A DNA stretch of 34,252 nucleotides, from NCBI GenBank assembly GCA_902494245.1, contig CABUSR010000021.1, positions 1 to 34,252 on the forward strand. The letters are read 5' to 3'. Made by a program: the position numbers and the translations under genes. The notes below the pieces were generated by a model that had not been told where the DNA came from, made no database searches, and was given only the letters and a program-made list of their open reading frames with translations. The stretch is from an uncultured Collinsella sp. Its GTDB lineage: Bacteria; Actinomycetota; Coriobacteriia; Coriobacteriales; Coriobacteriaceae. Positions 7,107 through 15,010 of the stretch are shown piece after piece; position 1 is the first letter of the stretch, and each line of letters opens with the position of its first letter.

Positions 7107-8486
7107 ATGAACACCGAGGAAATTGCGCGCATCGTCGGCGATCAGCGCGCCTACTTTAAGACGCACGCCACGTTTGATGTCGATGTTCGACGTCGCGCGC
7201 TCGTGAGTTTACGCGATGCGGTGCGGGCCCACGAGGCCGATATCGCCCATGCGCTCAAGACCGATTTGGGGAAGTCGCATGACGAGGCCTATATGTGCGA
7301 GATTGGTACGTCGCTTTCCGAGATTCGACATCAGATCGCTCACGTGGCTCGGTGGAGTCGTCCGCGCCTGCGTCCGTGCGATCTCGCTAACGCCGTGAGC
7401 GTGTGCAAAACGCAAGCCGTGCCCTATGGCGTCACACTCATCATGGCTCCGTGGAACTACCCGTTTTTGCTAACACTCGAGCCGCTCGCCGGCGCCCTTG
7501 CCGCGGGCAATACCGTGGTCATCAAGCCGAGTGCCTATGCTCCGGCATCGAGCGCGGTGCTCAAGCAAATCTGTGAAGAGGCATTTGATCCGTGCCTGGT
7601 GACGGTCGTCGAGGGCGGGCGCGCCGAAAACGAAGCGCTGCTCGATGAGTGCTGGGACAAGATCTTCTTTACCGGTAGCGTTCCAGTCGGCAAACTCGTC
7701 ATGGAGCACGCAAGTAAAAACCTTACGCCCGTGACGCTCGAGCTGGGCGGAAAGAGCCCCTGCATCGTGGATGCAACGGCAAACTTGAAGGTTGCGGCAC
7801 GGCGTATCGCCTTTGGTAAATGGCTCAACGTGGGGCAGACCTGCGTGGCGCCCGACTACCTGCTGGTCGATACGCGCGTGCACGACGAGCTGCTGGGCCT
7901 CATCAAGGAGGAGGTCAGTCGTATGTTTGGCGAGCATCCGCTCGATAACGAGGACTACGGGCATATCGTCAATGCTAAGCATTTTGCGCGCGTGCGCGGG
8001 CTGATCGATCCCGATAAGGTCGTGCTTGGAGGTGCCGCGCGCGAGGCTTCGCTCAAGATTGAGCCGACAATTTTGGACGGCGTGGCCCCCGATGACGCCG
8101 TGATGCAGGAGGAGATCTTCGGTCCCATCTTGCCGGTGCTGACGTTTGAGAGCCTAGACGAGGCCGAGGCGTTTATTACGGATCGTCCGACGCCGCTGGC
8201 CCTGTATATCTTTAGCCAGGATCGTGCGGTTCAGCAACGCTTTGTGCGTTACGTGCCCTTTGGCGGCGGCTGCGTCAACGACACGATTATGCACTTGGCT
8301 ACGAGCCATATGGGCTTTGGTGGCATGGGTGCGAGCGGTATGGGGCGGTACCATGGACGCGAGAGCTTCGATACGTTTAGCCACAAGAAGAGCATCGTGA
8401 ACAAGGCAACGTGGCTGGACGTGCCATTCCGCTATGCTCCTTACGCAAGCTGGAAGCACAAGTTCGTGCGCATGTTTGTGCATTAG
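7107..8486 (+). CDS. Aldehyde dehydrogenase (class 3/YwdH-like, NAD(P)-dependent)
   Basis: The 459-residue protein has the full non-acylating ALDH signature: APWNYPF (114-120), FTGSVPVG (188-195) for cofactor binding, general base Glu212 in LELGGKSP and catalytic Cys246 in GQTCVAPDY. Its short length and C-terminal hydrophobic/basic segment fit the ALDH3/coniferyl-type branch, which oxidises medium-chain and aromatic aldehydes to acids and may sit at the membrane. AGGAGG lies just before the ATG. It is co-transcribed with the upstream Fe-ADH, and a hairpin at 8495-8528 ends the operon. Confidence 0.93.
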   Translation: MNTEEIARIVGDQRAYFKTHATFDVDVRRRALVSLRDAVRAHEADIAHALKTDLGKSHDEAYMCEIGTSLSEIRHQIAHVARWSRPRLRPCDLANAVSVCKTQAVPYGVTLIMAPWNYPFLLTLEPLAGALAAGNTVVIKPSAYAPASSAVLKQICEEAFDPCLVTVVEGGRAENEALLDECWDKIFFTGSVPVGKLVMEHASKNLTPVTLELGGKSPCIVDATANLKVAARRIAFGKWLNVGQTCVAPDYLLVDTRVHDELLGLIKEEVSRMFGEHPLDNEDYGHIVNAKHFARVRGLIDPDKVVLGGAAREASLKIEPTILDGVAPDDAVMQEEIFGPILPVLTFESLDEAEAFITDRPTPLALYIFSQDRAVQQRFVRYVPFGGGCVNDTIMHLATSHMGFGGMGASGMGRYHGRESFDTFSHKKSIVNKATWLDVPFRYAPYASWKHKFVRMFVH

Positions 8487-8494
8487 AAAAGGGC

Positions 8495-8533
8495 GCAGGT
8501 AATACGAACAAGTGTTCCTATTACCTGCATTTT
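8495..8533 (+). terminator. Terminator-like hairpin after the ADH-ALDH operon
   Basis: GCAGGTAAT (8495-8503) pairs perfectly with ATTACCTGC (8520-8528), and an inner GAAC/GTTC pairing extends the stem. A short T-run (8530-8533) follows. Confidence 0.7.
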
Positions 8534-8591
8534 GCGTTAGACTACTGTTATGGAGCACGGATGGGCCAACTCCCTTTAGAAGGGATTTGGT

Positions 8592-8675
8592 ATGAACGTA
8601 AGCGATGTTATTTCGTTATTGGCGTTGTTGATTGCGGCTATCGAACTCGGTCTGTTTATCGGCCGAATGAAATAG
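8592..8675 (+). CDS. 27-residue hydrophobic peptide resembling holin-like type I toxins
   Basis: This short frame reads MNVSDVISLLALLIAAIELG then LFIGRMK. It is a single predicted membrane helix with a short basic tail, preceded by AAGGGA seven bases ahead. Tiny peptides of this form, called putative holin-like toxins, are known in Gram-positive bacteria, where an antisense RNA often controls them. Immediately after the stop is a C-rich segment (CCGCCCCCGC), and further on an ACCCG/CGGGT hairpin (8739-8754), the kind of downstream structure seen at such loci. Function is inferred from size, composition and layout. The alternative is a chance frame, but the ribosome site and clean helix argue against that. 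Confidence 0.55.
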   Translation: MNVSDVISLLALLIAAIELGLFIGRMK

Positions 8676-8911
8676 CCGCCCCCGCGTAAGCGAAGACGGC
8701 CACTTCTCACGATGAAAACGTGTATCGGAGTTGGCAAGACCCGCGGCAACGGGTGCCATCCGTGTTCCTATCTTATCTGCAAGCGTTCTGTCGCGCAAGC
8801 GTTGAGGCAAACGATTGAAGGACGCAGACAGGATGTATTTGTGTCCGCACGGGACCGTAGACTTCTCAATAAGGTTACACACCGGTTTATCCGGCCGTTA
8901 GAGGAGCTGCT
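8676..8911. other. Intergenic region after the toxin-like peptide
   Basis: No coding frame is convincing here. It holds a GC-rich segment after the small peptide (8676-8700) and a hairpin with stem ACCCG (8739-8743)/CGGGT (8750-8754) that GGC and GCC extend. If the peptide is a type I toxin, a minus-strand antitoxin RNA could start in this region. I cannot identify its promoter. Confidence 0.35.
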
Positions 8912-9238
8912 ATGTACGAGCCTTCGCGTGTTCTTCTGTCATTTCACATTGCAGGATTTCAGTATGCCGATGGCGCTTTGGTCCTAGGCGATCTTAAAGC
9001 GGGCGATAAACTGACGCTGTGTGCCGAGCGCGATAATCCCCATGACCCCGAGGCAGTTGCGATCTACTATGGCAAGACCAAACTTGGCTACGTTCCGGGA
9101 AACGAGGTCGGCCCACTGTCCTTGATGATGTATTACGGCCACGAGGACGTATTTGAGGCCCGTGTGCAACAGGTTGCCCCCGAGCGCAGCCCGTGGCATC
9201 AGGTGCGCGTTGGGCTCTACGTGGTGGATGCTCGCTAG
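8912..9238 (+). CDS. Stand-alone HIRAN domain protein
   Basis: Nearly the whole 108-residue protein is one HIRAN domain: an N-terminal strand (FHIAGFQYADG), then the core LCAERDNPHDPEAVAIYYGKT, then LGYVPG, the usual AxPxNpyDxxAVxV...LGYVPr pattern. HIRAN domains bind single-stranded 3' DNA ends in HLTF-type helicases. Bacterial stand-alone forms are mostly uncharacterised and may take part in DNA repair or stress responses. GAGGAG precedes the ATG. The next small gene starts about 20 bases after its stop, so the two are probably co-transcribed. DNA binding is predicted from the family only. Confidence 0.85.
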   Translation: MYEPSRVLLSFHIAGFQYADGALVLGDLKAGDKLTLCAERDNPHDPEAVAIYYGKTKLGYVPGNEVGPLSLMMYYGHEDVFEARVQQVAPERSPWHQVRVGLYVVDAR

Positions 9239-9256
9239 TCGGCAATGGAGGCTGCC

Positions 9257-9436
9257 ATGTTTGATGACGATGACCTGTTTGATCTGGCAGATGATCCGTT
9301 TGAGTGGGATGTGCTACTCGATGACGATGAGCTGGAACAGGACCGTAAGATGCGGCAGGACAAGAAAACTCAGGGTGACGCTTCGAAAAAGCAAGACAAG
9401 CGCCGCCGCGGACTGTTCGGCGGGCTCTTTGGATAA
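9257..9436 (+). CDS. Small acidic/basic protein of unknown function
   Basis: The 59-residue protein has a strongly acidic N-terminal half (MFDDDDLFDLADDPFEWDVL), a charged middle (about 28-50) rich in Lys, Arg, Gln and Asp, and a C-terminal RRRGLFGGLFG tail. GGAGG lies five bases before ATG 9257, which is preferred over ATG 9245. No family is recognised. The tail could be a short amphipathic or membrane-contact segment. Position directly after the HIRAN gene and before a phosphoesterase suggests one operon. Confidence 0.6.
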   Translation: MFDDDDLFDLADDPFEWDVLLDDDELEQDRKMRQDKKTQGDASKKQDKRRRGLFGGLFG

Positions 9437-9502
9437 CCGCCGCATCGCTACGTCTGTATACTTAGCACGAGTTGGATGCATTGCGAAATGAGGGCATAGA
9501 CG

Positions 9503-10048
9503 ATGATGTGGTTTACCGCCGACCTGCACCTGGGCGATACGAATATCTTGCACGACATGGATCGACCGTTTGATTCGGTCGAGGAGATGAACCGCAAGGT
9601 CATCGATGCCATCAATGAGTGCGTGGCTGCGGACGACCGCCTCTATATCCTGGGAGACTTTACGTATCGCTTGCCCATGGCGGAGGCGGTGCGCCTGCGC
9701 GAGCGTATCGAATGCAAGAATGCGACGCTCATCCGCGGTAACCATGACGGCGACTGGGAAGATTCCGACGCCCCGCAAATTTGGGAAGACGTGCGCGATT
9801 ACCTGGAGATTGCTCCCGGCTATGCCAAGGGCCATCGTCTGGTTATGAGCCACTACCCCATGCTCAGCTGGAACGGCAAGGCACGTGGCGCCATTATGCT
9901 GCATGGGCATATCCACAGCAGGGGTGACCGCACCAACGCACGCAACCGCGATCGCGAGCGCCCGATCCTGCGCTATGACGTTGGCCTTGATGCCAACGAC
10001 TACAGACCCGTAAGCCGCGATCAAATCCTGGGCTTCTTTGGACTGTAA
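9503..10048 (+). CDS. Calcineurin-like metallophosphoesterase
   Basis: The 181-residue cytoplasmic protein has every motif of a compact calcineurin-like phosphoesterase: Asp7 and His9 (DLH), Asp52 in LGDFT, Asn80-His81 in RGNHD, His117 in MSHYP and the HGHIHS motif (134-139). These ligands bind a di-metal centre. It resembles the small phage- and YfcE-like phosphoesterases; the substrate is unknown. The start is an ATGATG pair with a GAGGG ribosome site somewhat further upstream than usual. It follows the HIRAN and small acidic genes and ends at a strong terminator (10094-10128). Confidence 0.88.
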   Translation: MMWFTADLHLGDTNILHDMDRPFDSVEEMNRKVIDAINECVAADDRLYILGDFTYRLPMAEAVRLRERIECKNATLIRGNHDGDWEDSDAPQIWEDVRDYLEIAPGYAKGHRLVMSHYPMLSWNGKARGAIMLHGHIHSRGDRTNARNRDRERPILRYDVGLDANDYRPVSRDQILGFFGL

Positions 10049-10053
10049 TGCTC

Positions 10054-10092
10054 GAACCACCACAAAGGGGACAGGCACCTTTGTGGTGGTTC
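10054..10092 (+). repeat. Perfect palindrome with GGGGACAGGCA core (REP-like variant)
   Basis: GAACCACCACAAAGG (10054-10068) and its exact complement (10078-10092) flank a loop GGACAGGCA. The GGGGACAGG core recalls the repeats at 135-163 and 24166-24194, but the arms differ. It begins six bases after the phosphoesterase stop and just before the terminator. Confidence 0.7.
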
Positions 10093-10093
10093 T

Positions 10094-10128
10094 GGCGCCG
10101 TTGCCATTATGGCGGCGGCGCCTTTTTT
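10094..10128 (+). terminator. Rho-independent terminator after the HIRAN-phosphoesterase genes
   Basis: GGCGCCG (10094-10100) pairs with CGGCGCC (10116-10122), with an additional GCC/GGC inside, and is followed by TTTTTT (10123-10128). Confidence 0.88.
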
Positions 10129-10186
10129 GTCCGCGTGGCGCGGTAGAGTGTAGGCGGTTGAAATTTGCGTCCATCGAGGAGCTGCT

Positions 10187-11944
10187 ATGAACGAGATCAA
10201 GTGCCCGCATTGCGGCGAAGTTTTTAAGGTCGATGCGTCCGGCTATGCGGATATCGTCAAGCAAGTGCGCGATGCCGAGTTCTCGCGCGATCTTGATGAG
10301 CGCGTAGCGGCGGCTCGACGCGAGGGCGAGCAGGCGCTGGAGCTTGAGCGTTCGCGTTCGGCGTCTGCCCTGCAGGAGGCGGAGTCTCAACGCGACGCTC
10401 AGCTTGTCGAGCAGAAGAACACTGCGGATCAGAAACTGGCGCAAGAGGTTGCCAAGCGCGATGCTGAGCTTGCCGAGCTGCGCGCTAAGCTCGAGGGCGC
10501 TGCCGCAGAGCGCGAGAGTGCAAGCCAGCGCGCGGCGGTTGAGGCACGAGCCAATGCTCAAAAAGAGAATGCCGAACTCCAGCGTGAGATTGATAGCCTG
10601 CGTGCGCAGCTTGGGCGCAAAGATGACGAAGCAAAGCTTGCCGAGTCGGCGGCGCGCAACGCTGCTCAAAACGATTTAGCTGCACGCGACGCTCAGATTG
10701 CCGAGCTGCAGGCCAGGCTTGCCGCGGCGGACAAGGCCCAGGAGATGGCGCTTGCCGCTGCCGCGGCAGAGTCGCAGCGTGAGCTCGATGCCGCTCGCAG
10801 CGAGGCCGAGCGCGCGCTTGCTGACTATCGCGCGAAGGTGCAAGAGAAGTTTTCCGCCGCAAAGGCTCAGTCCGAGCAAGAGGCCGAGGGCCTGCGTGCC
10901 CAGCTGCGCGAGCAGGAACTGATGGCAAAAATGAACCTGTCAGAGGCGGTCGCCGCGGCGGAGCGAGAGCGCGATGAGGCGCGTGCCAAACTGACGAGCG
11001 AGCTGGCGGTGCGCGATTCTCACGAGGAACAGGTCAAGGCGGCACACGAGCTCGAGCTTGCGCAGGCCAAGCGCGCGAGCGATGACCTGATTCGCTACAA
11101 GGACGAAGAGATTGAGCGCCTTAAGGACATGAAGGTCCGCCTGTCCACCAAGATGGTGGGCGAGTCGCTCGAGCAGCACTGCGAGACCGAGTTTAACCGT
11201 CTGCGCATGACGGCGTTTCCTAACGCGTACTTCGAGAAGGATAACGATGCGTCCGAGGGCACCAAGGGCGACTTTATCTTCCGCGAGTGCGACGCAAGCG
11301 GTAACGAGGTCATTTCGATTATGTTCGAGATGAAAAACGAGAACGACGAGACCGCGACCAAGCACAAAAACGAGGACTTCTTTAAGAAACTCGATCACGA
11401 TCGTCGCCAGAAAGGCTGTGAGTACGCGGTGCTCTGCACACTGCTCGAGCCCGAAAGCGAGCTCTATAACGCAGGGATAGTCGACGTGAGTTACCGCTAT
11501 GAGAAGATGTACGTGATCCGCCCGCAGTTCTTCATTCCCATGATCACGCTGCTGCGCAACGCCGCCATGGGTTCGCTGCGCTATAAGCAGGAGCTGGCGG
11601 AGTACAAGCAACAGAACATCGACGTCACGAACTTCGAGGCCAAGATGGAGAAGTTCAAGAACGACTTCGGCCGCAACTATGAGCTTGCGAGCCGTAAGTT
11701 CCAGACGGCGATCGAGGAGATTGACAAGACGATTAGCCATCTGCAGAAAACCAAGGAGGCATTGCTGTCCTCCGAGAACAATTTACGTCTAGCCAACAAG
11801 AAGGCCGACGATCTTACCATTCGCAAGCTCACCTGGGGCAACAAGACCATGAAGGCGGCGTTTGACGAGGCGCGCGGGGCTGCGACAGGGGCAAACGATG
11901 AGCCCGCCGAGGCGGATTCGTATGAGGTCGAGGATGCCGAGTAG
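10187..11944 (+). CDS. DUF2130 protein: long coiled coil plus PD-(D/E)XK-like C-terminal domain
   Basis: The 585-residue protein opens with a half zinc ribbon (IKCPHCGEVFKV, Cys6 and Cys9). A very long charged, Ala/Glu-rich coiled coil of about residues 28-330 follows, then the conserved DUF2130 domain. That domain contains KGDFIFRE with Asp362, then FEMKNEND with Glu381 and Lys383, a D...ExK arrangement like restriction-nuclease folds. A second helical segment and an acidic tail end the protein. The family is widespread but has no firm function; nucleic-acid cleavage or binding on a filamentous scaffold is inferred. GAGGAG precedes the ATG. It is a single gene between two terminators. Confidence 0.85.
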   Translation: MNEIKCPHCGEVFKVDASGYADIVKQVRDAEFSRDLDERVAAARREGEQALELERSRSASALQEAESQRDAQLVEQKNTADQKLAQEVAKRDAELAELRAKLEGAAAERESASQRAAVEARANAQKENAELQREIDSLRAQLGRKDDEAKLAESAARNAAQNDLAARDAQIAELQARLAAADKAQEMALAAAAAESQRELDAARSEAERALADYRAKVQEKFSAAKAQSEQEAEGLRAQLREQELMAKMNLSEAVAAAERERDEARAKLTSELAVRDSHEEQVKAAHELELAQAKRASDDLIRYKDEEIERLKDMKVRLSTKMVGESLEQHCETEFNRLRMTAFPNAYFEKDNDASEGTKGDFIFRECDASGNEVISIMFEMKNENDETATKHKNEDFFKKLDHDRRQKGCEYAVLCTLLEPESELYNAGIVDVSYRYEKMYVIRPQFFIPMITLLRNAAMGSLRYKQELAEYKQQNIDVTNFEAKMEKFKNDFGRNYELASRKFQTAIEEIDKTISHLQKTKEALLSSENNLRLANKKADDLTIRKLTWGNKTMKAAFDEARGAATGANDEPAEADSYEVEDAE

Positions 11945-11961
11945 GGGATAGCGTATAGTGC

Positions 11962-12000
11962 AAAAGCGGGGCCGCTGGCGATATTGCCAACGGCCCCGCT
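11962..12000. terminator. Bidirectional terminator between convergent genes
   Basis: AGCGGGGCCG (11965-11974) pairs with CGGCCCCGCT (11991-12000), and inner TGGC/GCCA lengthens the stem. On the minus strand it is followed by TTTT (11962-11965), so it works best for the helicase gene. The plus-strand T-run is poor. Confidence 0.8.
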
Positions 12001-12018
12001 TCGTTCCAGTATGTACGG

Positions 12019-14700
12019 CTAGTCCTCGAGCAGGTCCTCGATAAAGCCGACGCGGTAGTTTTTGAAGATGACCTCGCCGCCGTCTTGCGTGGCATCCAGG
12101 TCGACATCGCCCATGATGCCAAAGTCGTGGTCGCCATCCTCGTCGGCAAAAATCTGGTGCACGTGCCACACGTGATCGGTCTTCTCGTCGCTCCCGTCGA
12201 TGGTAAACATCGCGGCGCTGCGGGCATCTCCGTCGGTGAGGATTTCCTCGTGCTGCTCATGGTAGGCATCGAGCGCCTTTTGCCAGCGGACCTCGCTCAT
12301 GCCCCAGTCCTCGTCGAGTTCGCCCAGGTCGCGAACGTGCTCGCGGGCGGCAAGGGTCACGCGGCGGAAGAGTGCGTTGCGCACCAGCAGCGTGCAGCCG
12401 CGACGGTCCGCAACGACCTCGTCGATGCCCTGCGGCGGCGCGGCGTCGAGGGCCGCCGGGTTGCCGGCGTTCTCCCACTCGTCCACCAGGCTCGAGTCGA
12501 CCGAGCGCACCACAAAGCCGAGCCACGAAATGATGTCGCGCAAGCGCTCATCGCGCTTCTCAATGGGCACGGTGCGATCGAGGGAGCGGTAGGCCTCGGC
12601 TAGGTAGCGCAGCAGAATGCCCTCGGAGCGGGCGATGCCGAGCTTTTGGATATAGCCCTTAAAGTCGCTCGCGCTCTCCAACATGTCGCGCAGGACGCTC
12701 TTGGGCGAGAGCTGGTAGTCGTTGGCCCAAGGTACTTCCTGGCAGTACTTGTCGAAGGCGGCATCGAGCAAATCCTCGAGCGGCTTTTCGTAGGTGACAT
12801 CCTGGATGCGCTCCAAGCGTTCCTCATATTCGACGCCGTCGGCTTTCATCTCGGCCATAGCGCGGTCGCGCGCGGCGCGCTCCTGCGCGCGCAGCACCTG
12901 CTTGGGATCCTCGAGCGTAGCCTCGACCATTGAGATCAGATCCATGGTATAGGTCTCACTCTCGGGGTCGAGCAGCTCCAGCGCGGCAAGCAAAAACGGC
13001 GAGAGCGGCTGGTCGAGCGCAAAGTCCTCGGGCAGATCGACCGTCAGTGCATAGTCGATGTCTGGCGCGGCGTCAGTCGGGGCGTCGGGCGCGGGCGGCA
13101 CCTCGGTGCGAACGACGACGCCGGAATCGATGAGCGTGGCGAAGATTTCGTCGGCGCGAACCTCGAGCTTGGCCTTTTCCTCGGGGGTCTGCAAGCTCGT
13201 CTCGATGAGGTCGTGTACGCGGACTCGGGCATCGCCGCCCTGCTCGACCACGCTAATCACCATGGAGTGCGTGATGCGAAGGCGCGGCTTGAGCGTCTCG
13301 GGCTGCGTCTCGATCAGGCGCTCAAAGGTCTGCTTGTTCCAGGTGACAAAGCCCTCGGGGGCCTTCTTCTTTTTAATCTTGCGGAGCTTCTTGGGGTCGT
13401 CGCCCGCCTTGGCCATGAGTTTGGCGTTCTCGATCTCGTGCTCCGGGGCCTCGGCGATGACCATGCCCTCGGTATCGAAGCCCGAGCGGCCGGCGCGACC
13501 GGCAATCTGATGGAACTCGCGGGCGCGCAGGCGACGCATCTTGTAGCCGTCGAACTTGGTGAGCGCGGTGAGTACCACGGTGTGGATGGGTACGTTGATG
13601 CCGACGCCGAGCGTATCGGTGCCGCAGATGACGGGCAGCAGGCCCTGCTGCGCCAGGCGCTCCACCAGCAGGCGATAGCGCGGCAACATACCGGCATGGT
13701 GCACGCCGACGCCGCATCCAAGCAGGCGTTTGAGAATCTTACCAAAGGCCGTGGAGAAGCTCGTCCCCTTTGCCGCTTCTTTGATGGCCTCGCGCTGCTC
13801 CTTGCTGGCGATGCCAAAATTGGCGAGCGACTGTGCCGTTGCAAGGGCGGCATCCTGGCTAAAGTGCACGATATAGAGCGGGGCCTCGCCGCGGCGCATG
13901 GCGAGCTCGACCGTGCCCTCGAGGGAGGTCGTCACGTAGTCGTAGCTCAGCGGCACGGGGCGCGGGGCATCGACGACCAAGTCGCAGGTAGCACCGGTGT
14001 GTTCCTCGAGTGAGGCGGCGATGGCAGTGACATCGCCGAGCGTGGCGCTCATGAGCATGAATTGCGTGTGGGGCAGGGTGAGCAGCGGCACCTGCCAAGC
14101 CCAACCGCGGTCGGGGTCGGCAAAGTAGTGGAACTCGTCCATGGCCACGCAGCCCACGTCGGCATCTTCGCTCTCGCGCAGTGCGTCGTTGGCAAGGATC
14201 TCTGCCGTGCAGCAGATGACGGGTGCCTTGGTGTTGATATGCGTGTCGCCGGTAATCATGCCTACGTTATCGCGGCCGAGCACCTGCACAAGGTCGAAAA
14301 ACTTCTCGCTGACCAGAGCCTTGATGGGAGCCGTGTAGTAGCAGCGCTTGCCCTGCGCCATGCCCATAAAGAGCATGCCCAGCGCGACGAGCGATTTACC
14401 CGATCCGGTCGGTGTGCCTAAAATGACGTGATCGCCGGCAGCCAGGTCCATGAGGGCCTCTTCTTGGTGATCCCACAGTTCAATGCCGCGATCGCTCGTC
14501 CATTCAAAGAAGCGTTCGAAGGCTTGATCGGGCGTGAGCCACGGTTCGGGCTCGCTGCCGCCCTCGGGCTCCCACCAGGTGGGGGAGAGCGCGCCGAGCG
14601 AGCCAAACTCGGCTTCGGTTCCCGTGCCGCCCGAGAATGAGCTGGCGGCGCCGGCGCCGGAGACGGTGCTGGCGGCGGTATCTGTCGTGGTCTGTGCCAT
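12019..14700 (-). CDS. Ski2-like DEAD/DEAH-box RNA helicase with DUF3516 domain
   Basis: The 893-residue protein is a superfamily 2 helicase of the Ski2/HelY group. It has GTPTGSGKS (95-103, Walker A), DEFH (188-191, Walker B), SATLGD (218-223) and QIAGRAGRSG (398-407, arginine finger motif). The C-terminal half matches the DUF3516 region typical of actinobacterial members and is probably helical. The N-terminal 50 residues are low-complexity. It probably remodels RNA or RNA-protein complexes; the exact substrate is unknown. The frame extends upstream through an inverted-repeat element to 14859, but ATG at 14700 begins the plausible protein. Copy 3 of the 123-bp element separates it from trmB on the same strand. 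Confidence 0.9.
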   Translation of the reverse strand: MAQTTTDTAASTVSGAGAASSFSGGTGTEAEFGSLGALSPTWWEPEGGSEPEPWLTPDQAFERFFEWTSDRGIELWDHQEEALMDLAAGDHVILGTPTGSGKSLVALGMLFMGMAQGKRCYYTAPIKALVSEKFFDLVQVLGRDNVGMITGDTHINTKAPVICCTAEILANDALRESEDADVGCVAMDEFHYFADPDRGWAWQVPLLTLPHTQFMLMSATLGDVTAIAASLEEHTGATCDLVVDAPRPVPLSYDYVTTSLEGTVELAMRRGEAPLYIVHFSQDAALATAQSLANFGIASKEQREAIKEAAKGTSFSTAFGKILKRLLGCGVGVHHAGMLPRYRLLVERLAQQGLLPVICGTDTLGVGINVPIHTVVLTALTKFDGYKMRRLRAREFHQIAGRAGRSGFDTEGMVIAEAPEHEIENAKLMAKAGDDPKKLRKIKKKKAPEGFVTWNKQTFERLIETQPETLKPRLRITHSMVISVVEQGGDARVRVHDLIETSLQTPEEKAKLEVRADEIFATLIDSGVVVRTEVPPAPDAPTDAAPDIDYALTVDLPEDFALDQPLSPFLLAALELLDPESETYTMDLISMVEATLEDPKQVLRAQERAARDRAMAEMKADGVEYEERLERIQDVTYEKPLEDLLDAAFDKYCQEVPWANDYQLSPKSVLRDMLESASDFKGYIQKLGIARSEGILLRYLAEAYRSLDRTVPIEKRDERLRDIISWLGFVVRSVDSSLVDEWENAGNPAALDAAPPQGIDEVVADRRGCTLLVRNALFRRVTLAAREHVRDLGELDEDWGMSEVRWQKALDAYHEQHEEILTDGDARSAAMFTIDGSDEKTDHVWHVHQIFADEDGDHDFGIMGDVDLDATQDGGEVIFKNYRVGFIEDLLED

Positions 14701-14822
14701 GTGGTTGCTTTCTCTCGCCGTTTGTCCGCCAACTATTATGGCGTAGCAGCGGCGCGGGGTGCCAGCGCGCGAGAAAATGCAGGAAATGGGCGTTCTGCCC
14801 AGCCGTTTGGTGCAGTTGCCAG

Positions 14823-14945
14823 CTAAGTGAGTAGACTTTTTGCAATATCGCGAGCACATGGCTTTTGCGCAAGAGCTCTACCTGCGGTTTTAGTTTTCGT
14901 TATGCGGGTTGTGCTTGGCTATTGCAAAAAAGTCTACTCACTTAG
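14823..14945 (+). repeat. MITE-like terminal-inverted-repeat element, copy 3 (solo)
   Basis: It has the same 123-bp length, inverted ends and central TACCTGCGG motif (14879-14887) as copies 1 and 2. The rest of the interior has diverged more, though bases just inside the ends still pair with each other (TTTTTGCAATA near the left, TATTGCAAAAA near the right). TA flanks the core on both sides. It lies between trmB and the helicase gene, in the promoter region of the latter. Confidence 0.87.
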
Positions 14946-15010
14946 GTTTGAGGGTCGTTCGCTGACGCCTATTTTCACTTGTTTGCCGACGCCGCGACCA
15001 TCAGAAGCCC

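Noticed and set aside
9314..10669. A 451-codon minus-strand frame opposite the phosphoesterase and DUF2130 genes
   Set aside because: It crosses a strong terminator and two real genes and has a composition typical of an antisense shadow.
14701..14859. An N-terminal extension of the DUF3516 helicase reaching into repeat copy 3
   Set aside because: The extra 53 codons begin in the inverted-repeat element, and ATG 14700 gives the plausible N-terminus.
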